From assembly GCA_021811615.1 (NCBI GenBank), contig JAJZNW010000137.1:1-37564 (forward strand): 37,564 nucleotides of DNA, written 5' to 3'. Position 1 is the stretch's first letter; each line of letters starts with the position of its first letter. A model generated the notes under the pieces. It worked only from the letters and a program-made list of their open reading frames with translations, was not told the DNA's origin and did no database searches. Below, piece by piece: positions 32,057 through 37,564 of this stretch. The stretch comes from Bacteroidota bacterium. GTDB taxonomy: Bacteria; Bacteroidota; Ignavibacteria; Kryptoniales; JAKASW01. The translations under genes were made by a program, and so were the position numbers.

Positions 32057-32914
32057 ATGTTAAGCAAATTGCTCAGTGACACCGTAGTACCAGTTCTGTT
32101 CAAGGTCGGCCCTGTAAGCGTTTACAGCTACGGACTGACGATGGGTATCGCCTTTCTCATCTCAAACTATTTCATTATCAAGGAATTCAAGCGGAGAGGT
32201 TTCGGCGCGGATTTCGCGAACCAGGTCACGATTGTAGCCGTTGTCCTGGGACTCGCCGGGTCGAGGATACTCTCGTTGATCGAGAATTGGGGAGATTTTC
32301 TCAAGGATCCGATCGGAATGGCGTTTGCCACCGGCGGGCTGACGTGGTACGGCGGTTTCATACTTGCCGGTGCAGTGATCGCCTGGATGATCAAGAGGAA
32401 AGGATTCAAATTCCTCGATGTGGCAGACGCACTCGCACCTGAACTCATACTCGGTTATGGCATCGGTAGAATCGCCTGTCACGTTTCAGGCGACGGCGAC
32501 TACGGCATGCCGACAAAACTTCCATGGGGGGTCGATTACGCGCACGGTGTCGCTCCACCTTCGATAGCGTTCAGATATCTCCCAGGCATCGAGGCCCATT
32601 ACCCCGGGGGGATTGTCCCGAACAACACTCTTTGTCAGCCGACGCCGTTGTACGAATTTCTTGCATGCCTCGGAATCTTCTTCATCCTCTGGCGCCTCCG
32701 TGAAAAGATAAAACCCTCCGGCGCACTCTTCATGCTGTATCTCGTGCTTGCCGGCGCTGAAAGGTTCATAGTGGAATTTATCCGGCTGAATCCAAGACTC
32801 CTTTTCGGGCTCAGCGAAGCGCAGCTCATATCGATACCGCTTATGATAATCGGAATGACAGGGTTTTTCGTCCTTCGCTCCCAGTTGCCTGCGGCCACCA
32901 CCGCGGCTGAATGA
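32057..32914 (+). CDS. lgt: Prolipoprotein diacylglyceryl transferase
   Basis: 285 residues from ATG 32057, chosen because AAGGA lies 7 bases before it; the longer open frame from 31901 adds 52 residues without family character. Seven membrane helices are expected. Family motifs: YSYGLTMGIAF, GGLTWYGGF (94-101, the position of E. coli H103 is Tyr) and the signature region GRIACHVSGDGDYG (137-150). Here the essential Arg is kept but the Asn found in E. coli is replaced, as in Bacteroidetes forms. It moves a diacylglyceryl group from phosphatidylglycerol to the lipobox Cys of lipoproteins at the inner membrane. Confidence 0.92.
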   Translation: MLSKLLSDTVVPVLFKVGPVSVYSYGLTMGIAFLISNYFIIKEFKRRGFGADFANQVTIVAVVLGLAGSRILSLIENWGDFLKDPIGMAFATGGLTWYGGFILAGAVIAWMIKRKGFKFLDVADALAPELILGYGIGRIACHVSGDGDYGMPTKLPWGVDYAHGVAPPSIAFRYLPGIEAHYPGGIVPNNTLCQPTPLYEFLACLGIFFILWRLREKIKPSGALFMLYLVLAGAERFIVEFIRLNPRLLFGLSEAQLISIPLMIIGMTGFFVLRSQLPAATTAAE

Positions 32915-32998
32915 TTCCCGGGATTACGAATCGGGATTAGTGCGACAGCCATCGGCGAAGATTCATCGACCTGACCCGGGGCGGCCGGAATTCTCGCT

Positions 32999-33433
32999 CT
33001 ATCCCTTTGAGTACACTATTTCCGTCAGAAGCACCTTCAGGTTCTCGCAGTGTGTGACGCTTTTGTAAACGACGCACGTCCGGCAGTCGGTCGTATTGCA
33101 GTCGAAGCGCGTCCCTGTGAGGAGCCAGCACGGCTGAGCGTCTTCCGTATACGCCGGGCACTTCGCCCTTTCTTCTGTAGGACACTTTCTCATCTCCCAG
33201 CACGGCATGAGGGCGACCATCCTCTTGATCGCTTCGAGAGTCATTCCTTTGTGCGTAATCATGTCGCGAACGCATCCGAGCCAGAACAAGTCATCTTCCG
33301 AGAAGAGCCTGTGCTTCCCGATCGTCCTCACAGGAAGGACGACTCCCGCTGCCTCGTATTTCCTGACTGTCGAAACCGCGACGCCAAGCTTCCTGGCCAC
33401 GTCGCCAATTTTCATCAACTTGCCTGCTGTCAT
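32999..33433 (-). CDS. MerR-family regulator with Cys-rich two-CW domain
   Basis: 144 residues from ATG 33431-33433, preceded by GGGAGGAAAGAT; a longer frame from 33496 is less likely. The N-terminal MerR helix-turn-helix and wing (about 6-72) reads KIGDVARKLGVAVSTVRKYEAAGVVLP. The C-terminal part has nine Cys in all, eight of them in 78-129 (78, 84, 92, 102, 112, 117, 120, 129), including two Cys-Trp pairs, CW at 78 and 102. This spacing (CWEMRKC, CPAY, CWLLTGT, CRTCVVYK) matches the two-CW domain seen in some signalling proteins, which likely binds metal or an Fe-S cluster. It is convergent with lgt and downstream of the CoA-transferase; the target is unknown. Confidence 0.82.
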   Translation of the reverse strand: MTAGKLMKIGDVARKLGVAVSTVRKYEAAGVVLPVRTIGKHRLFSEDDLFWLGCVRDMITHKGMTLEAIKRMVALMPCWEMRKCPTEERAKCPAYTEDAQPCWLLTGTRFDCNTTDCRTCVVYKSVTHCENLKVLLTEIVYSKG

Positions 33434-33483
33434 ATCTTTCCTCCCGTGCAGCTGCACTGCCGCGGATTGCATTCTTGTACTTG

Positions 33484-33514
33484 AAAAGCCCCACACCTCG
33501 AAAGGGTGGGCTTT
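33484..33514 (-). terminator. Probable terminator after the CoA-transferase gene
   Basis: On the minus strand AAAGCCC (33514-33508) pairs with GGGCTTT (33491-33485), extended by GC-rich pairs around a TTTCGA loop, and is followed by TTTTC. It lies about 70 bases after the CoA-transferase stop and before the MerR start. The plus strand also has TTTCCTTTT after the stem, so it may act both ways. Confidence 0.6.
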
Positions 33515-33584
33515 CCTTTTACGTCACCTATTCCAGTGAGTATCCTAATCCGTAAGAACTTCGTGGATTTAACGAACGTGCGAT

Positions 33585-34898
33585 TCAAAGCCACCTTCTC
33601 TTCTTTGCGAAGCTCATTAGTTCGTCGCGAAAGCCCGGATGAGCTATGCTCACGAGAAGCTTGACCCTTTCGCTGATCGATTTGCCGTGGAGATTCACGA
33701 CGCCATATTCGGTTGCGACGTAATGGACGTCACCTCGCGACGTGGTGACGCCGGAACCTTCGGCAAGATGCGAGGTAATCCTCGAGACAGTGCCGCCCTT
33801 TGCGGTGGAAGGGAGCGCCATGACAGGCTTTCCGCCCTCCGACCTTGCAGCGCCTCTTATGAAGTCCACCTGGCCGCCGAACCCGCTGTAAAAATGGTAG
33901 CCGATCGAATCGGCACATACCTGCCCGGTCAAGTCTATCTGAAGCGCCGAGTTTATGGCAACCATCTTCTTGTTCTGACTGATAATGAACGGGTCGTTGA
34001 CATAATGCGACGGATGAAATTCGGCTATCGGGTTATTGTGAATGAATTCGAAGAGCTTCTTGCTCCCCAATACAAAACTGGCGACCATCTTGCCAGGATG
34101 TAGTGACTTCTTCTCGTTGGTAATCACTCCAGATTCGACAAGTCCGATGACGCCGTCGGAAAACATCTCCGAATGTATACCGAGGTCTTTCTTACCGTTC
34201 AACGACATAAGGACCGCATCCGGTATTCTTCCGATCCCGAGCTGAAGAGTGGCTCCATTATCGATTAGCCCTGAAATGTTTTCTCCGATTCTCCTGAAAA
34301 TGTCCAGTTCCTCTTCAGTCGTATCCGGTTCGACCTGTGGCAGCTCCATTATGGGTTCATCGACTTCCACGATGCGATGAATCTTGCTGATGTGTATGAA
34401 GCTGTCGCCGAGCGTACGCGGCATCTTCGAGTTGACCTGAGCTACAACCACCCTTGCAACTTCTGTTGCGGCCCTTGTGGTCTCGATACCCACGCCGAAA
34501 CTGCAGAAGCCGTGCTCATCTGGAGGAGACACGTGAATCAGCGCGACGTCAATCTTTATCTCCCCGGAAAGAAACAGACCGGGAATTTCCGACAGGAAAA
34601 CAGGGATGAAGTCCGCCATGCCGCTGTTGACCGCATCCCGGGTATTCTTGCCGATGAAGAGGGCTGTGTGATGAAAGTGCCTTTCCATCCCGGGCTGCAC
34701 GTACTCGGCCTTGCCGAGCGAAAGGATGTGGACGATCTCGCAGTTCTCAAGCTCCTCAGCCCGCCTAACCATTGCATCGACAAGCACCTCGGGCACTGCG
34801 CAGCCGGGATGTATATATACCCTGTCGCCCGAACGAATCGACTTGACGGCTTCATCCGCTGTAACCACCTTGCTTCTGTAAGTGTCGGTCCAGGTCAT
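33585..34898 (-). CDS. Acetyl-CoA hydrolase/transferase family CoA-transferase
   Basis: 437 residues. Two-domain class I-type CoA-transferase of the 4-hydroxybutyrate/acetate group. The N-terminal domain has HPGCAVPEVLVDAM and SPPDEHGFCSFG; the C-terminal domain has the catalytic glutamate E244 in GIHSEMFSDG, then GFGGQVDFIRGA and the end YGVVNLHGKSISERVKLLVSIAHP. It exchanges CoA between acetyl-CoA and another carboxylic acid (succinate, butyrate or 4-hydroxybutyrate are possible). It lies 74 bp after the alanine-dehydrogenase-like gene on the same strand, suggesting a fermentative or amino-acid-carbon role (inference). Confidence 0.9.
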   Translation of the reverse strand: MTWTDTYRSKVVTADEAVKSIRSGDRVYIHPGCAVPEVLVDAMVRRAEELENCEIVHILSLGKAEYVQPGMERHFHHTALFIGKNTRDAVNSGMADFIPVFLSEIPGLFLSGEIKIDVALIHVSPPDEHGFCSFGVGIETTRAATEVARVVVAQVNSKMPRTLGDSFIHISKIHRIVEVDEPIMELPQVEPDTTEEELDIFRRIGENISGLIDNGATLQLGIGRIPDAVLMSLNGKKDLGIHSEMFSDGVIGLVESGVITNEKKSLHPGKMVASFVLGSKKLFEFIHNNPIAEFHPSHYVNDPFIISQNKKMVAINSALQIDLTGQVCADSIGYHFYSGFGGQVDFIRGAARSEGGKPVMALPSTAKGGTVSRITSHLAEGSGVTTSRGDVHYVATEYGVVNLHGKSISERVKLLVSIAHPGFRDELMSFAKKRRWL

Positions 34899-34972
34899 CA
34901 GACTAAGTCCTGTGCGGCATATTCGGTCGAATTTCCTCCTGATTTCGACATAAGATTCCCGCTGCTCAATTC

Positions 34973-36100
34973 TCAGATTCCGCCGCCGAGCAACGCACTG
35001 AGAGGCACGAACTCTTTGCCGAAAATACTCTTAGCCATCTCCTGTGTACAATGGCCGTCGAAACTGCATACACCCCTGGCCAGCCCTCCATTTTCCCTGA
35101 ACGCGCGAGGGGCACCCTTACCGGCAATCTCTACGACAAAAGGAAGTATGGTGTTGGTCAGGGCATAAGTCGCCGTCCGCGCGACAGTGGCCGTGATATT
35201 CGGGACGCAATAATGGACAACGTCGTGGTACACAAACGACGGGTTCTGAAGTGTGGTCGGCCTGCTCGTGGCAATGCATCCTCCCTGGTCGATGGAAACG
35301 TCTATCACGACCGCCCCCGGTTTCATGGACTTGACCATTTCCTCAGTGACAACGTGGGGGGTCCGCTCTCCTTTTATGAATACCGCGCCTATCAGGACAT
35401 CGGCATAGGCGACACTCTTTTTAATATTGACAGGCGTGGCGAGAGCAGTGGTGACCCGTTTAAGAAGGAGGCGATCGACGGCTCTCAACCTTCCAAGGTC
35501 TGTATCGAGCACAATGACCTGGGCACCGAGGCCGACTGCAGTTCTTGCGGCTTCTGTACCGACCACTCCTGCACCTATGATCACTACGGCCGCCGGTGCC
35601 ACACCGGCAATGCCTCCGAGGATGATTCCGCGACCGTGGTCTCCGGTCTCGAGATACTGTGCCGCTACAAAGACTGCGACCTGGCCTGCTATCTCGCTCA
35701 TCGAATGAAGCACCGGACGATCCCCGTCTTCGCTTTCCACGAGTTCGTATCCTACGGTTGTGATTCTTCGGCCCGTTATCTCTTCGACAAACTGCCTGCG
35801 AGCCACCGGGAGGTTGAGGAAGCTGAATGAAGTCTGCCCACCATCCATCATGGCGGTTTCTTCAAGCGATGGGGGGGCCACCGCGCAGACAAGCTCACAC
35901 CGGCGATAGACCTCCTCCTTTGAGTAAACCACAACAGATCCGGCATTTGTATACGATTCGTCGGAGAAGCGTGTCGCCAATCCTGCCTTCGACTCCACAT
36001 AAACCGTGTGGCCGAGACTCACAAGGTTTGCGACTGCAGACGGAGTGAGAGATACCCGGTTCTCGTTCTTAAGAGATTCGTTCGGGATGCCGATATTCAT
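34973..36100 (-). CDS. Alanine dehydrogenase / transhydrogenase-alpha family protein with altered active site
   Basis: 375 residues, collinear with M. tuberculosis alanine dehydrogenase in the parts I can align from memory. It keeps R15 (NENRVSLTP), the NAD-binding Rossmann motif IGAGVVGTEAAR with the following acidic VLDTD, the catalytic Asp in SIDQGG, and HYCVPNITATVARTATYALTN. But the two residues that hold and protonate pyruvate are changed: K75 is Ala (AVAPP instead of KVKEP) and H96 is Asn (FLNL instead of FLHL). It is therefore probably not a normal alanine dehydrogenase. It starts 6 bases after the stop of an NfnB/GltD-like gene, hence likely co-translated with it, so a pyridine-nucleotide role is possible. 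Confidence 0.82.
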   Translation of the reverse strand: MNIGIPNESLKNENRVSLTPSAVANLVSLGHTVYVESKAGLATRFSDESYTNAGSVVVYSKEEVYRRCELVCAVAPPSLEETAMMDGGQTSFSFLNLPVARRQFVEEITGRRITTVGYELVESEDGDRPVLHSMSEIAGQVAVFVAAQYLETGDHGRGIILGGIAGVAPAAVVIIGAGVVGTEAARTAVGLGAQVIVLDTDLGRLRAVDRLLLKRVTTALATPVNIKKSVAYADVLIGAVFIKGERTPHVVTEEMVKSMKPGAVVIDVSIDQGGCIATSRPTTLQNPSFVYHDVVHYCVPNITATVARTATYALTNTILPFVVEIAGKGAPRAFRENGGLARGVCSFDGHCTQEMAKSIFGKEFVPLSALLGGGI

Positions 36101-36106
36101 GACCTG

Positions 36107-37531
36107 TTACTTTTCACTTCTTACTTTCAGATAATCATGTATCGCAGCCGCCGAGCGCTGACCATCTTCCATGGCAAGGATAACGGTAGCTCCACCGCGG
36201 GAGAGATCGCCGCCGGCAAAGACACCTTCGCGGCTTGTCCGGCAGTTCTTGTCGACCACGACGGTGCCCCGTTTAGACATGTCCAGGCCGGGAGTGGTCG
36301 ACTGCAGTATCGGGTTGGGACGCTGCCCGATCGCAAGTATGACCGTGTCTACATCCATGATGAAGTTGGAGCCCGGAATGACGACCGGGCGTCTTCTTCC
36401 TGAGTCATCAGGCTCACCGAGCTCCATCCTTACACACTCCATGCCTTTGACCCACTTGTTGTCGCCAGGGATAATGCGGACAGGGTTCGTCAGGACATGG
36501 AACTCGATTCCCTCCTGTTCAGCGTGCTGAACTTCTTCCTCACGAGCAGGCATCTCGTCTCTGCCGCGGCGATAAACCAGATAAGATTTCTCGGTCCCCA
36601 GCCGATTCGCGGTCCGGACCGCGTCCATTGCGGTGTTACCGCCGCCGATGACCGCCACTCTCCTGCCGATCTTGACGGGGGTGTCGTATTCCGGGAACTT
36701 ATACCCGCTCATAAAATTCACCCTTGTAAGAAACTCGCTGGCGGAAAAGACGCCGGGGAGGTTCTCACCTGGAATGCCAAGAAATGTTGGCGTCCCTGCG
36801 CCAGTTCCCAAAAAGACGGCATCGAATCCGAATTCCCCCATCAGCTCATCGACAGTGGCGGTCCGGCCGATGACGAAGTTAGTGATGATTTCGACTCCGA
36901 GCTTCTTCACGTTTTCGATTTCAGAATCGAGTATCGACTTCGGCAGCCTGAATTCAGGAATCCCGTACCTGAGGACTCCCCCTGCGGCATGAAGCGCTTC
37001 GAAGATCGTCACGTTGTACCCAAGTTTCGCCAGCTCGGCGGCACATGTCAGGCCCGCAGGGCCGGAACCTACGACGGCAACTTTCTCCTTTTTCTTGTCC
37101 TTCACTGCGAAGCCGTTGAACGCGTCGTGCATCCTTTCGTAATCGGCGACGAAGCGTTCCAGCTTTCCGATCGCGACTGGCTGGTGTTTCCTGCCTATAG
37201 GACAGACAGCCTCGCATTGCGTCTCCTGCGGACACACACGGCCGGTGATCGCAGGGAGGTAGTTCTTCTCCTTTATCTTCCTGGCCGCGCCCAGATAATC
37301 TTTCTCAACTATGAGTTTGATGAAACCGGGTATATCGATGCCGACCGGGCAACCCGCGACACATTGCGGTTCTTTGCAGTCGATGCAGCGAAGCATCTCC
37401 TGCGAGACGAGGCTCTCATCGAAACCAAACGACACCTCCTCGAAGTTGCGTCTGCGTGCTTCGGCGTCCTGTTCGATGGGATGCTGTCGGGGGATCTTCA
37501 TCCTCTCGGAAGGTTTCAGCGTATTAGGCAT
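36107..37531 (-). CDS. NfnB/GltD-like NADPH-dependent FAD/Fe-S oxidoreductase
   Basis: 474 residues. The N-terminal Fe-S domain has cysteines in CIDCKEPQCVAGCPVG and CPQETQCEAVCPIG; then an FAD-binding motif VVGSGPAGLTCAAEL, an NADPH motif VIGGGNTAMDAV, and the C-terminal GVFAGGDLSRGGATVILAMEDG. Sequence features (QHPIEQDAEARRRNF at the start) fit the NfnB/SudA branch (NADH-dependent ferredoxin:NADP oxidoreductase large subunit) or the homotetrameric glutamate synthase GltA branch rather than the proteobacterial GltD. The upstream gene ends inside its start codon region, as expected for an nfnAB pair. AGGAGG lies 6 bases before the ATG. Confidence 0.85.
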   Translation of the reverse strand: MPNTLKPSERMKIPRQHPIEQDAEARRRNFEEVSFGFDESLVSQEMLRCIDCKEPQCVAGCPVGIDIPGFIKLIVEKDYLGAARKIKEKNYLPAITGRVCPQETQCEAVCPIGRKHQPVAIGKLERFVADYERMHDAFNGFAVKDKKKEKVAVVGSGPAGLTCAAELAKLGYNVTIFEALHAAGGVLRYGIPEFRLPKSILDSEIENVKKLGVEIITNFVIGRTATVDELMGEFGFDAVFLGTGAGTPTFLGIPGENLPGVFSASEFLTRVNFMSGYKFPEYDTPVKIGRRVAVIGGGNTAMDAVRTANRLGTEKSYLVYRRGRDEMPAREEEVQHAEQEGIEFHVLTNPVRIIPGDNKWVKGMECVRMELGEPDDSGRRRPVVIPGSNFIMDVDTVILAIGQRPNPILQSTTPGLDMSKRGTVVVDKNCRTSREGVFAGGDLSRGGATVILAMEDGQRSAAAIHDYLKVRSEK

Positions 37532-37564
37532 TGGCTGCCTCCTTGGCCGCGCTCTTGCACTCGT
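37524..37564 (-). CDS. C-terminal end of an upstream gene, possibly NfnA/SudB
   Basis: On the minus strand one frame reads ECKSAAKEAANA and stops with TAA at 37526-37524, so the stop overlaps the ATG of the next gene (ATGCCTAA). Only 12 codons are visible. The small subunit NfnA/SudB usually sits here, but the tail has no diagnostic residues, so the identity rests on context alone. Confidence 0.4.
   Translation of the reverse strand, partial: ECKSAAKEAANA

Overview
The window reads as a chromosomal segment of a mid-GC, Gram-negative-type bacterium of the FCB group, most likely near Ignavibacteriota/Kryptoniota/Bacteroidota. This is inferred from the two-halved MacB-like permeases ending in NPVEALRYE, a TonB-dependent receptor with a carboxypeptidase-regulatory-like N-terminus, the futalosine menaquinone enzyme MqnC, and the Bacteroidetes-type variant of Lgt. 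No phylogenetic marker was tested. I see no rRNA, tRNA or CRISPR array.

Layout. (1) 1-10061, minus strand: a MacAB-type efflux operon read right to left as membrane-fusion adaptor, ATPase, permease, ATPase, permease, permease (the last cut by the window edge). Its apparent sigma54 promoter (10124-10139) and a 34-bp palindromic upstream activator site (10223-10256) precede the adaptor gene. (2) 10669-13525, plus strand: a divergent NtrC-family response regulator and its histidine kinase, the natural controllers of that promoter. (3) 13535-17012: a transglutaminase-like protein and a secreted GH20 hexosaminidase. (4) 17228-18621, minus: hypC-hypA-hypB, [NiFe]-hydrogenase nickel-insertion genes without a hydrogenase nearby. 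(5) 18985-21209, minus: a SpoU-type RNA methyltransferase and a peptidase T with a signal peptide. (6) 21379-29124: the methyl cycle (metK, ahcY, minus) and reverse transsulfuration (cystathionine beta-synthase and a gamma-lyase/synthase, plus), with an NDP-sugar pyrophosphorylase and mqnC between them. Together these can carry methionine through SAM, SAH, homocysteine and cystathionine to cysteine. (7) 29628-32914, plus: TonB receptor and lgt. (8) 32999-37564, minus: an NfnB/GltD-like flavoprotein, an alanine-dehydrogenase-like protein lacking two catalytic residues, a CoA-transferase, and a MerR regulator with a Cys-rich two-CW domain.

The most unusual structure is a set of heptamer-word arrays in the efflux region. 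Four intergenic spots carry runs of 7-bp words in strict 7-bp register, always arranged as inverted pairs. In two of them the inverted arrays bracket a gene of the four-helix-bundle / 23S rRNA intervening-sequence protein (IVP) family: one intact (8268-8812), one decayed (10263-10636). In the other two (1634-1703 and 4205-4288) the arms stand alone as palindromes. I read these as copies and relics of a small IVP-coding mobile element that uses a different word in each copy. Separately, 24955-25122 is a clear 168-bp MITE with perfect 16-bp terminal inverted repeats and a perfect 8-bp target duplication, and 17021-17139 is a weaker MITE-like hairpin element.
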